Part shown: positions 10,536-21,494 of the stretch, piece by piece
Layout: every line of letters starts with the position of its first letter
Numbering within the stretch: position 1 is the first letter of the stretch
NCBI GenBank assembly: GCA_958430865.1
Contig: CAUDNR010000273.1
Location: 5,000 to 31,787 of the forward strand
From: Entrophospora sp. SA101
Taxonomy: Eukaryota; Glomeromycota; Glomeromycetes; Entrophosporales; Entrophosporaceae
DNA: 26,788 bases
Direction of reading: 5' to 3'
Position numbers and translations under genes: made by a program
The notes under the pieces: model-generated
Seen by the model: only the letters and a program-made list of their open reading frames with translations
Databases searched by the model: none
Told to the model about the DNA's origin: nothing

Positions 10536-12074
10536 TCGGGTGTAAGCCTCAACGTCGTGAATGACTCTTGTCGTTTTTTTTGTAATACACTTCAAAAGTA
10601 TATTTCGAGCTCCGTTTACATCTCTGTTGATGGTGGATTTTGCAAGATGTACAATTAAAGATCTTTGAACCGCCCAAATTTGACTTGATGACTCCACAAC
10701 ATCCGCATGCTTTGCTGGTGTATTCCTCAATGCAGATGATGACCTTGAACCAAGGGTACTCACGGGATTTGTGGGGCAAACGTTGGCGAAAACGGTAATG
10801 TGATCAGGTCAACATTTGTCTTGCTGTTTTATAGTGGATTTTTCTAGAACCGTATTTTTCAACCATATATTGTGTTTTAAGCTCAGGGAGAAAAACTATA
10901 TGGTGGTTTGCACACAACCATCTTGCTAATCTTTTATGACATTCATCCACAAGATTACGGATTTTCTTGTGGATTTGGAGCATGCACCGACGGAGCTTAT
11001 ACCTTTTATGTTTATTTGTTTGCCATGAATAAAACCCCTTTCACCTTGGATTCTATCATAATGCAACACAAGCGATGTATCCTACCAATATCCCCTTTTC
11101 CCCATTCTATAACCTCACCACTTGGGCTATAGCCAGTCATGAAGGTTCTCACTCCTGGATCAAGAGAAATGATACCGGCGCCTTTGTTCTCATCAACCAC
11201 TGAAAATTTAGGACCTTGGTTATCGTCCTTAATTTCAAGTGGTTTGGGGATACACAAGTAGAATTCACCAAGACGATTCATGGTGAGACGAAGTTCATAA
11301 TTTATTTCGGGTATTTTTTTGCTTGTTTTAATATCTTTGAGAAACGAATAATGACCGCGATTTCTTTCCCAGTCCCTTGATGAAATGGTGATGCATTGTG
11401 ATTTATCCTTTTTAGATCTGAACTTCAATTTAAAGTTTTTTCTTTTTGAAGCAACATTAGACTTATAATTTTTTTAAAAGGTCCATCATTGCTTGCATCC
11501 CTAATGTCATAATGTGTGTCAAGAACCCACTTAAGACTAATGTCTTTAAATTTTTCATATTTATTAGTGATATAATTTTCATGTAAATACTTTATATCTT
11601 TGTTTTTTATATCACTATTAATTGCAGCTAGGCATTGGTTGTATGTCCAGCGTGCACAGTACCAATCCATTTTAATAGTTTGTTTTTTTTTCTTCCGAAT
11701 TAGGTTAAAGTCCAATTTTCCTGCTGGAGATTTTTTGAAAGAGGAGGCTGAAGATAAAGGAATAGCATCAAAGGAAGATGGTGAAGTTAAATTCTCTTTA
11801 GAATAAATTGCATCTTTAAAATTATTCCATGTTCCATCTGGTAAAGGGGAAGATTATTTAAATCTGTAGGTGTTTGGTTTAATTGAGTCAATTGTAATCC
11901 ATGAACCAAGGCTAGTCTTTTTAAAGAGTCACTCCATTGACTTGAGCACAATACTTCACTATTAGTTTTTAGAGGTAACCAACACCAATTTGTGAGTTTT
12001 TGAGCGAATTCGTCCCAGAATGGCTTATATCTTTTTACATTCAATGAAGTTTGTGATGGCAAGTCAGAAGATTT
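10521..12074 (-). pseudogene. Fanzor (eukaryotic TnpB/OrfB-like RNA-guided nuclease), multiply broken
   Basis: Read on the minus strand through three frames this is a roughly full-length OrfB/TnpB-family protein. Order: WCWLPLK region (about 12.0 kb), a low-complexity Ser/Lys stretch, WYCARWTYNQCLAAI (11.69-11.63 kb), FRSKKDKSQCITIS, then the RuvC-I motif ISLDPGVRTFMTGYSPSGE (Asp codon 11161-11159). Next is a basic helix (KIRNLVDECHKRLARWLC), RuvC-II FLPELKTQ (Glu codon 10884-10882), the zinc ribbon CGCC...CTSC (10.72-10.64 kb) and RuvC-III NRDVNGARNILL (Asp codon 10622-10620). All three acidic residues and four Cys remain. Breaks: frame changes near 11860, in the seven-base homopolymer 11469-11475, two at about 11055-11010, one near 10630, plus a TGA at 10806-10804 where the family usually has Trp. 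The 5' frame opens at 12074 after a TGA with no ATG. None of the breaks has a clear GT-AG intron. Confidence 0.85.
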
Positions 12075-12112
12075 TCAATAAAAATTTACTATTTTTCAAA
12101 AAAATATTTTCT

Positions 12113-12167
12113 GACTGTATGTTTGTGAAATTAAAAATTAGTTTCCAACTGCATGTTTGTGGAATTA
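12113..12167. repeat. Two 21-bp direct repeats upstream of the Fanzor relic
   Basis: The copy at 12113-12133 (GACTGTATGTTTGTGAAATT plus A) and the copy at 12147-12167 (AACTGCATGTTTGTGGAATT plus A) match at 18 of 21 positions with a 34-base period. They lie just outside the 5' end of the broken nuclease frame; role unknown. Confidence 0.6.
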
Positions 12168-12225
12168 CGTTTCTCCACATTGTCTATTCCCTCCCACGTA
12201 TTTTCACATAAATTTTTTCATAACA

Positions 12226-12732
12226 ATGGTGCACATACTTTTAAAAAAGTCGAGATTGATATATAAAAAGTTTCTTATGGTTTTCCATTCAAAATTTTAT
12301 TTAAAATTTCAACTGACAAACCATTTATTATTAGCATTATTATTATGGTTGTATAAAAGATGGAAATTTAATAATAATATAATTAGTGAACAATTAATTG
12401 GGCGTGTAATCTTTGGTTCGTTTGGTCATGTGGCAGTACCGTGCAACTTTATTGATGATTGAAAATTCTATTTGTTGAATAAAATTTTGTTTGATTGAAC
12501 GCGGTACCATTGTTATTTGTCATTATTACTGATACTATTAATCCATCTAATCATTTCCAAAATGACTATTATAATACAGCAAGTGTGAATTGTAGTTTTT
12601 TTCGCCACACAATAATAATGCAACGAACGAAATTGATGATAAGACTGATAAAGAATGGTCGAATTGATTCAACAAGAAAGATACATATAGCAAAATTTTA
12701 ATCAGACAGCGTTTGCTGCGACGAAATTTAAT
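12226..12732 (+). pseudogene. Possible degenerate small membrane protein gene
   Basis: A plus frame from the ATG at 12226 gives 78 codons (MVHILLKKSRL..., ending CNFIDD at 12462) with one likely membrane segment, NHLLLALLLWLYKRW. Further on, a frame with ordinary-looking coding content (TINPSNHFQNDYYNTAS) runs into a seven-T run at 12597-12603. After it a different frame continues with NNNATNEIDDKTDKEWSN, a stop, then KILIRQRLLRRNLIYYNNE to a TAA at about 12752. I do not recognise the family. It could be one broken gene, an intron-containing gene, or chance open frames. Confidence 0.25.
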
Positions 12733-12752
12733 TTACTATAATAATGAGTAAA

Positions 12753-13439
12753 TAAGATAAATATATTATTATTTCACGTGATAAACGTTGGCAAATTCAT
12801 GCGTCATTATTAAAACAAACGTCGTGTTCTTATTATTGAAAAATTTGGATCCAATTTAAGAAAATATGGATCACAAATTTTTTATTCAGAGTACAAAAAA
12901 TTTAAAATGTCAAAGAATATTTACAAAAAAATAATGATTCTTACTAAAAAATTTCAACACATAAAAAGAACGCAACAACAATGACAAACATATTAGTTTG
13001 GAAGAAATTGAGAGCTAAAAGAGATAGCTATCAGGCAAATAAGGAACTCGTGATATCCCAATTTCTTTATATCGATTCTCTTTTCATCTTTAGTTTAGTT
13101 GTATGCTATTTTTTGGTATGTTTATATGCTGAAGAAATGCATCAAGCCGACGCATAAATCTCTTGGCTATTTTGCTAGAGATTTTGACTTGCATGATTCC
13201 GTTTATTGAGATTACTAGACTTATTTAATTCGAACTACATGATGCTATTATAAGACAAGATGAACAATCCTGGCCCCAAAGATGATTATGACAGCCAATA
13301 TAATCTTTTATAGAATTTTCGACGTGAGTCTTTCTTTTGCCATTGATGCTTCAAGAGCCAATATTTTTAAATATATTGGATATAGTCATATTATAAATGA
13401 GGGTTTGAAGCAACAGTGTTATATTTGAATTACTGTTCA
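12753..13439. other. Intergenic, nothing recognised
   Basis: AT-rich sequence between the possible membrane-protein relic and the left end of the Tigger element. No open frame of note and no RNA gene pattern. Confidence 0.5.
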
Positions 13440-14981
13440 CAGTCTACCCTTGTTTCAACGAATACATAGGACGAGTTGAATTCGTTGCGACAAAAAAATC
13501 GTTGAAACAAAAATGGCAATGATCGTCAGAAAAAAAAATTATATAATATATTGTAATTTTTGTTTCTATATCACATTGTTGAAGAAAATCTCAAAGGCAT
13601 TTACTGAATTTTTCATTGAAACCTTGGGTGCGGTCGTGTTACTTTTAATGACAATTTGCTCTCCAATTGGCTTGAAAAAACAATAATTTCTTCAATTATT
13701 ATTTCGTTATTTATTTCTTCGTTATCAATTCTTTTGCTTATAATGGAGAGTTAAATGATAATTAATTGATTAAATTTTCAAAAACAATTCTTTCTTGATG
13801 ATATTCTTCAATTACATTATTAAATAATTATCGGACAACAGGCTGTGAATCATAATTTTTAAAATATTTATTATTAATATAAAATAAAATATTTTTTAGG
13901 CTTAAGTCTTTGAAATTATAAATTATTCTTGCGTCACATGGTTGCAGGCGTATGGTGAGCGGTAAATGATGAATTTTTATAAAATTGTGTATATGTGCAT
14001 TGTCAACAAGTAATAATATTTTTCTCTTCATTTTTTTTTTATTTAATCATTCCAGATTGACATTTGCGGTTAATATTTTTTTTTTTTTTGATGCTCTTGG
14101 GTTTTAATATTTATGAATAAATAAAGGAATCAATTGATCTGTTCCAGTAGCGTCGCATGTTAACAATATAATTATCTTTTATTTTGTTTTGTACCGCGAG
14201 ATGGTTCCATTTTCCAGAGAAGACCAGTTTCGTTGCAATTAAAAATTGAAGATTTTGCAATGTGTTTCTCATTTCTGGAGTTTCATCACGTTTAAAGATG
14301 TTCACGAATTTGAATTTCTTTGTTTAAATTGTGTATAACCAACCAGAAGATCCTTTAAACTCTTTATCTAATAGCTCAGCAAAATTTGTAGCCTTTTTTT
14401 TTTTTTTTGAATAATAAGAATCTGTGATTGTTAAATTACATTAAGAGTCTTTTCAATCCATGAAACAATGCTTCTTCAATATCAACAAATGGCAAGGTAT
14501 GTGATATTTTCAGTTTTGCTTGAAACGAATTTAAATCTATTTATTATATTAATCATCATCTTTCAGATATCACTAACCTGACCTGCGGTAATATTAAATT
14601 GATTTGCTAAATCTATATTTTTTGGTTGGGTTATTTTTCTTTTCAATAAACAAATTTCTCTTTTTTGGTCAGCAGTAATATAAGCTCGTTTTTTTTTTGG
14701 GGGTGACATGTTTGTAATAAGATTTGTAAAATATTTTTTAATATTTTAGTACCTTTTTAAAATGATCAAATCAAAGCCATTTAAATGACAAGAGTTTAAT
14801 TACATCATCATTAAAAATCACAAGTTATATATTAACATACGTTTTAGGTTAAAATCATAATTACGTGATTTATCGTATGTTAATCACATGTTTAATAATT
14901 TAAAAAATTTAAAAAATTTAAATAGACTTGTCGATCATTGTCACAAGACCAAAATTCGTTAAAACAAGAGTTGACTGACTG
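13440..14981 (-). mobile_element. pogo/Tigger-type DNA transposon copy, about 1.54 kb, with terminal inverted repeats
   Basis: The left end reads CAGTCTACCCTTGTTTCAAC then GAAT. The right end reads, on the other strand, CAGTCAGTCAACTCTTGTTT then TAACGAAT. These are divergent terminal inverted repeats of the same type. The right end is followed by TA at 14982-14983, as expected for TA-targeting Tc1/mariner-superfamily elements; the left flank reads CA, so the duplication is no longer intact there. A perfect inner repeat, GTTTCAACGA (13452-13461) with TCGTTGAAAC (13499-13508), lies in the left end. The cargo is a minus-strand transposase relic, so the copy is non-autonomous. Confidence 0.8.
13640..14709 (-). 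pseudogene. Tigger/pogo DDE transposase, frame-broken and internally deleted
   Basis: Starts at the ATG at 14709 with MSPPKKKRAYITADQKREIC and QFNITAGQVSDI (psq/CENP-B N-terminal helix-turn-helix), then a frame break. Fragments LPFVDIEEALFHGLKRL, ATNFAELLDKEFKGSSGWLY (second HTH), NCNETGLLWKMEPSRG, and LLLVDNAHIH with LQPCDARIIYNFK follow in the family order. The first catalytic Asp, normally in a CDETGLFWK context, is Asn here (codon 14234-14232). The second (VDNA, 14004-14002) and third (PCD, 13935-13933) remain. The stretch between WKMEPSRG and LLLVDNA is much shorter than usual, so part of the DDE core is deleted. Several stops and poly-A/T slippages make it inactive. Confidence 0.85.
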
Positions 14982-14983
14982 TA

Positions 14984-16378
14984 TGTAGTAGCCAAGTGTT
15001 ATTGAATCCACTTTTGCAGAGAAAACAATTAATTGGCATTGAGGATAGTTGTTTAAGCTTCATTGGACTGCTTTTTTTAGAGCAAGAATTTAATAATACC
15101 TTTGAATGAAATTAATTGTCTTGGACCAGATAAGCATTAGGCATAAAAATTTTATTTTTTTGATTAAAAAAAAATTTTTTTTAATTAACTAATTATGACC
15201 GTTAAGCGCTGTTGGCAAGCCATAACACAATGTCCCGCATAAGAGGCGAAGATAAACATTTGATTTCGTTGTTTGGGGGCTAAAAAGAATTCTAATTTTG
15301 AATTTTGTATTATTTTTAGATTTCTACCTTGTTTATTCAGGTTAATGTTAAATTAATATGTGACAACTACTATTTTGACGGAAGTGATGATGATGATTGA
15401 TACTTTGTTGTTGTTGTAAAACAACAAATGCTTGCTGAATTGCGTCGATAATTTGATTAGCTTTATTACTTGCGAGTCAGATAAAATTAATTTTAATAAT
15501 AAGAATATTATGATTATTAATGTATTATGCCTTTTTTCTTTAAAGTTATATTATTGTATAAATTTATAGTGCTGCGTTATATCGTGAAAAACCTCATCGT
15601 AGATCTTTTAAATAATTAATATAAAAAACATATTATTTGACAAACCTGATGTAAATGCTGTGCATCATATCCATATTGTGTGGAAAAGACAAATACCATT
15701 TTTATTTGATTATCATTGATTTACTTTATTTGTTTATTTGTTAATTTAAATTTTCCAAATTGCAATATTTTTTCCATTTTGTGATTTCCGAACTTGAATG
15801 AAAATGCTTTTTTTGTATTTGTATTATTTTCTATAATAATAATGTGTGCTTGATGGATGATTCTTTCTTAGTCATACATAGAATAATGTCAGCAGCGGGC
15901 GATAAAAATTTTTGATCATCAATACGCCATTTTATTTATTTGAGAAATAAAAAAATAATTTAAAGTGTGATACATTCATTCACTCATTACAAAAAAAAAA
16001 AATTATTTATATAAAGAGCATTTTCCTTTACAAAAAAAAAAAACATCGAAAAAATGTTGTCGTTTAAAATATATTCTTGTTAAAAGCTCGATATATAAAA
16101 TAAAATCAATTTTTCTTTTTTTTTTTTAATAAAGCAATTCCTTTAAACAAAATTTTTTTTGAACTTTCAAAAATTTAAATTTTGATTTTCATCATTTATC
16201 ATATATAACATTACATTATTATTATTATTATTATTACATTACATTGCAAAAAAAAAACATTCGTTTATTATTATAATCTGCCTGCTTATTCAATAAAAAA
16301 AAAAAAAAAAAGATTATATATAACTTACTTCCATCCCCCTTCATTCTCGTACCAATACACCCATCTCCTTAATCAAAC
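14984..16378. other. Intergenic and presumed cyclin promoter region
   Basis: AT-rich, with (ATT)n at about 16217-16236 and many A runs. A pyrimidine-rich leader at 16322-16370 (cttccatcccccttcattctc) lies just before the first cyclin ATG, a common arrangement before fungal genes. No gene is visible on either strand. Confidence 0.5.
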
Positions 16379-17373
16379 ATGAAAAATTTTCCTAATAATT
16401 GTAAGTAAATTTAATTAGTCTAGATTTGAGGTTGTTATTTATTTATTAAATGGAAACTGGTACTAATTTTCTTTTTTTGGTAATTAAATTTCAAGTTGAA
16501 ACAGGGATCAACATAAAAAAAAATGAAGAATTCATGATGACTCACCAAAAACAAAATAGGAATAATTTTGTCACATCAAACACTAACAATTATACAATCA
16601 CTAACAATAATAATATTACCAATAGCGGATTAATTAATAGGGACAAAGATATTTTCGTAGAAAGCCTTGTCGGTAAAGAATTGATTAATTTATTATTATA
16701 ATTAAATATTAATGGTCAATTTTTTAATTTTTAATTTTTTAGTTTATCCGTTTGATTTTTTCTAATTTATTTATATATATATATTATATATATATATAGA
16801 TACAACAGCAACTATAATTGAAACAATTTGGTGTAATTTTCCCGTAGTTACTACTGCACAGATAATTCCATTACGTTTATTTATTAAAGAAACATTGAAA
16901 AGGTCAAGAACTTTTTTATCAACATTGAAAATTGCTCAACTTTACTTACTTAGAATACAATCAAAAATTAACTCACTTCACTCCTCTATCACCACTACCA
17001 CCACCACCACCACATTCAATAACAATAACTGCAACAACAACAATATTTATGGCCCATCGTCGTCTTCATTATCAGATAACAAAAATATCGACCCGGCAAC
17101 TTGTGGTCGCCGGATGTTTTTAGCATCGTTGATAATCGCATCTAAATATTTGCAAGATAAAAATTATTCAAATACCGCTTGGTCTAAAATTTGTGGTTTG
17201 CAGGTCAAAGAAATTAACATGGTTGAGCGAAGATTTTTGCAACTGATAGGTTATAATCTTTATGTCTCGGAAGAATTATTTGATAGCTGGACGAATTTTT
17301 TGAATACAAATTTAAACACAAAGTTATCGTCTTTTGATAATAATAGCAACAATAATAATAATGGTGGTGGTAA

Positions 17374-17408
<35 letters not shown>

Positions 17409-17608
17409 TCCACGATAATAATAATAGTAATTGTATGAATTTTCAGGCTAGTAATAATAATAATAATAATGTTATTAGTATGAATGTTGTTCAGACTAGT
17501 AGTAATATGGATGCTCATAGTTTTGAAAATCCCAATTTGTCGACTGTTTTAACAGCACCACCAATGATTATAATGTCTCGGTCTAAAGAATGTCATGTAA
17601 GAGGTTAA
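16379..17608 (+). CDS. PHO80/PCL-type cyclin, three exons, with poly-Asn inserts
   Basis: Partner of a Pho85/CDK5-like kinase by family. Proposed exons: 16379-16400, 16505-16672 and 16800-17608 (332 residues), with GTAAGT and GTAAAG donors and phases that match. The cyclin box starts at DIFVESLVDTTATIIETIW, built exactly across intron 2, and continues QIIPLRLFIKETLKRSRTFL and LKIAQLYLLRIQSKI. After an insert of Thr, Asn and Ser runs (about residues 126-160) it resumes with CGRRMFLASLIIASKYLQD, AWSKICGLQVKEINMVERRF and LIGYNLYVSEELF, the hallmark of Pfam cyclin PF08613. The C-terminal part is Asn-rich (AAT repeats, about 17335-17470). The 22-bp first exon is a splice inference; the alternative start is the ATG at 16450 without intron 1. 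A GTAAGA at 17598 could be a further donor, so the last few residues are uncertain. Confidence 0.88.
16772..16799. repeat. AT dinucleotide repeat ending at the cyclin intron 2 acceptor
   Basis: Nearly pure (TA)n ends directly in the AG at 16798-16799 that joins the cyclin frame. The polypyrimidine tract usual before an acceptor is replaced by this repeat. Confidence 0.85.
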
Positions 17609-17707
17609 CAAAGATCTACTGCCGTTGATTAATTCCTCTATTATTTTATTGTATATTGTTGTATTGATTGTTGTAAAATGAATTTTAATCATCATCTTTA
17701 TTGTAAT

Positions 17708-17759
17708 TAATAATAATAATAATAATAATTATAATAATAATAATAATATAAATAATAAT
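17708..17759. repeat. (AAT)n microsatellite, imperfect
   Basis: AAT/TAA units with a few interruptions, about 100 bp after the cyclin stop codon, probably in its 3' untranslated region. Confidence 0.85.
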
Positions 17760-18174
17760 GTTCTGTGCCAAGTAAGTTATTAAAAGTTTTTTTTATTGAA
17801 TAAACAAAGAAACTATTAAAATTTTTCTTTAAACAAAATGATAAAATTAACGACCTTTTTTTACCTATATTATTATTACTATTACTATTTTGTTTAAATG
17901 TCCGAAGCCTTTTTTACACCAATTAACTCTTTTTATTCTATATTTGGCTTATTTTTAATGGTTTTTATTTTATTTATACAATAATAAATTGTGTAATTTT
18001 AGGAGCTTTTTTATAATAGCAAGTCTTTGATTATTGTGTGTATATATATATATATATGGGTGGCGTTGCATTAAAGTAAACATAGTTTTATTCGTTTTCC
18101 ATATAAATTACTTTGATTTAAGGATTCATGAAGCTGTCAGAAAACGCGATTCATTATCAGCATCGGTTTATCGA

Positions 18175-18220
<46 letters not shown>
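18175..18220. repeat. (AAT)15 microsatellite
   Basis: About fifteen uninterrupted AAT units in non-coding DNA. Confidence 0.93.
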
Positions 18221-18956
18221 TGGTATATTAAATGATCGATCGTGCTAGAGACTTGTTGATTGGCCTTCTAATTATTACCAATTGATTGCAAATACACTTG
18301 GTTCGACGATTAATATAAACAAACAAACAAACATTTCTGCAACGATCTAATAATAATGTATTTTCATTATTACATAATGAAATTCGCAATCAACGAATGA
18401 TGATGGCGATGGTTGGATTATTAGGAGTCGAATTAGCGATAGTCAGGTTAATGGTAGCTGGATTATCGGTGACTAACTACTAATATTTGCATTCTACATG
18501 GCTTGTATATTATTGAGTAATCATTGAATCGTAATAGGTAATTTGTATATTAATATCAAAATTTTTTTAGTCTTTAGTTTCCGGAAAGCTGACTCGAACT
18601 ATATTATCAAATAAATGAATTTAGCTAGTTCATGTTGGATACTTGTTATGAAAACTTGATTTACAACGTGATTTAATCGAATGAAATTCCTTTTTTTTTT
18701 TTCTATCTTTAGAGAAAAGATAAAGTTGGTTCTAGATCGCAGCATATAAATATGAAATCTAAATAGGCAATACAATAAATCCTCATTTATAAATTAGTAG
18801 TATATCTTTAATCCTTGTCTTTTCTTTCGATGCAATTGTTGCACCTGTTAACTTTAATTAATGTGGGGGCTTTGCTACGAAAATCGAGCTCCGTGTGTTC
18901 ACATGAATGGCGAAGCTCTTTAATTTTTTAAAAAAAAGGGAAATTCGACCAAGTAT

Positions 18957-18978
18957 ATTATTATTATTATTATTATTA

Positions 18979-19011
<33 letters not shown>

Positions 19012-19073
19012 CATTTTTTTTAGTATTATTTTTATTATTATTATTATTATTATTTTTATTATTGTTGTTGTTG
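18957..19073. repeat. (TTA)n/(TTG)n compound microsatellite
   Basis: About 115 bp of TTA units broken by a few extra T bases, passing into four TTG units at the right end. The phase breaks suggest an old repeat. Confidence 0.92.
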
Positions 19074-21494
19074 TTTTTGTTATTGTCATGTGTAAAAATT
19101 GCAACGGACCTTTCCAGAAAAGTTTCTTATTAAAAAATTTAATAGAATTTAACGCTTAATTCCGTTTATTTTAAATTTTTAGAATTGCTAAAAACATGTT
19201 TCTTTGATGGGAATCGCCTTGTACAACTACTAGTAGCTTCAATTTTTTATTTGTCAAGAATTTTTGACTTATTTGATATGGTTTATAAGATGATTTCTCA
19301 AATCATTTGTTTGTTATTATTATTAGATACTTAAATGGAGAACTAGTTGAAGGTGCAATTTTCTAAATTAGAGTTATTGCACAATAAATGGAACAATCAG
19401 AATGGCCGCCGAGTTTAAAATAGTGCCACGTAAATAATTTTTGACGTAGTTTATGCATGTTTCTGCATTCAATAATTGATTTATTGTATGCCCGACTATG
19501 AAACATTCCAGGCGGAAATAGGCAGACATACATGTACAATAAATCCTTTTTAATTAATTATTATTGAATCCATATTTTTGAACCTGTTTGATAAACTTCT
19601 TTTCGTAATAGACTACTCTTTTAGCCGAATCCTCTAAGGATCCTGGCTGGAATTCCAAGCAATTTTACTATTTAGTGCATTCAATGACATTTCCATTAAT
19701 GTTTCTGCTGTGCTATTGTCTAAATTAATCATCATCACCTTCGCATAACAAGAGTTGTTATTCATTCACGGTCAATCAAATTTTATGGTATCTAAACTTG
19801 AGATAATAAGGCCGTACTAAGTTTTAGATTAGTGCATATTTAAAAGAAGATTTAATTAATCAAAGAATAAGTAACAGACGTTTTTTGGATGCAATGCTGT
19901 CAATATTCTATTTGGTTTTTGTGAATTTACTAAATCGGCCGCGACAGAGCATCTCGAGACTATTAATAATGTCACAATTCACTTTCTCAATTGATATATT
20001 AAATTTAGTAGGAGTGGATTGAATATATTAAATTTAGGAAATATTAAAAACATTATTTGCATATTGTCCAGCGAAAATAAGATGGATTTCATTTATTTAT
20101 TTCTCAGTTTGATCATTCCTTTAAAACTAGATGAAACCTCGTTAAATACCGCATTCAGGCTACTCTAAAATGGAATAATTATATATAATGGTTTATTGAA
20201 AGTTAATAATATCAAAATTGATTCATAATGAGCAAACGTAAGGTTTTTGAATTAAATGGAGTATATAATAATAATTAATAATGGTTTTCTTCTTGTTTAT
20301 ATTTAATACTATTAATACTATCTACTATCAAATTATAATTACAATCAGAAATAACCGTCACGCGACCATTATTATTTTGAAATTATTTGTATTAGATACA
20401 CTAACAAAATTGACTTGTAGCAAATGTTTGTAAAGATGTACAGTTTTAGTTGATAAAGGTCAAGCTTTTGATAAAACTGCACACCTTAACAAACGTTTAA
20501 CCAGCGATAGAAATTCAACACCAAAATATTCTAATTGACATTACTCTAATACCACCACCATTAATCATATATATCCATCAAGAATGTCATTATTGAAACG
20601 TTCCATCTTTTTAGCTATCTATTTTCCAAATGGGATTAATTGGACTTTTAAATTCACAAAAGATTTCCTTTTGTATATGTGATTTTATTCATGTAAAATA
20701 AATAAATGAATTAATTTAGGTGAAATAATAATAAAAATCTTGGCGGAAATGTTTATTCCGACAATTAAAAAAAAGTAGATCAATCAACAAACAGCAATGT
20801 TGTTGTCTTTTATGCAACGGAATTCGGAATTTGGAATTGTCTTTCAAATTGCAATTGTAATACAAGGTTACACCAGAATTCAAAGAATTCGGCCAATGAA
20901 GTTTTTTTTATTTTTTATTCGATAAAAGAAAATTTTCTAACTTTTTTTATATACACGTTTAATTGATCTAGCAGAAGTAGAAGTTTCTGAAAAAGTAATA
21001 AATTAATAGTGTCTTCAATACTAATATCAGTATCATTAAAATAATTAATAAAATTATAAATATAGAAACATGTAAATAAATATGTACATAAAGAAAATTC
21101 TCATCTATTATTCTATTTTTGCAATCCTTTTTGGTGCATAATGAATGTCCCTTGTTCAGTGGAGTGTCCCATATTCCAAATAATTTACTACCTGTCAGGC
21201 AGGTCACAGTTATGGTAGTGGGGATACCATATCACCATCCATGACATTGTGCAATCAACCTATTCCAAGAATGATACGATCAACATAAAATGTTTGGACA
21301 AATTAGGTTTGAAAAACAAGAGATTTTTCACTAATTGCTCATATTCGTTTCTCTCCCGCTTGAGCTCTACAAAGAGGAGAAAGACACTATTATTTACAAC
21401 AGATTAAAAGTTGTAAAACCCCACATTTTCCAAAAAAAAGAATTCAAAAAAAAAAAAATCTGCGAATGATTATCGCTTCTAAAAAAAGGATAAC

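Larger units (their letters stand above)
17609..20967. other. Gene-free stretch with AAT/TTA microsatellites
   Basis: About 3.4 kb without a recognisable frame on either strand. It contains several trinucleotide repeats, annotated separately where long. I see no tRNA, no transposase motif and no clear inverted repeat pair. Confidence 0.55.

Noticed and set aside
10908..11132. Plus-strand frames within 10.9-12.2 kb (for example 10908-11132, 11600-11806, 12020-12211).
   Set aside because: They are antisense to the Fanzor relic, which has a clear motif order on the minus strand, or lie in its 5' flank without any motif.
17324..17518. Minus frame of poly-Ile and a plus frame of poly-Pro/Thr at 16932-17123.
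   Set aside because: Out-of-frame readings of the cyclin's trinucleotide repeats.
20968..21207. 79-codon minus frame ending in a hydrophobic Leu/Ile-rich segment.
   Set aside because: No recognised motif; the hydrophobic end comes from T/A-rich codons. It could be a fragment of something, but I cannot support it.
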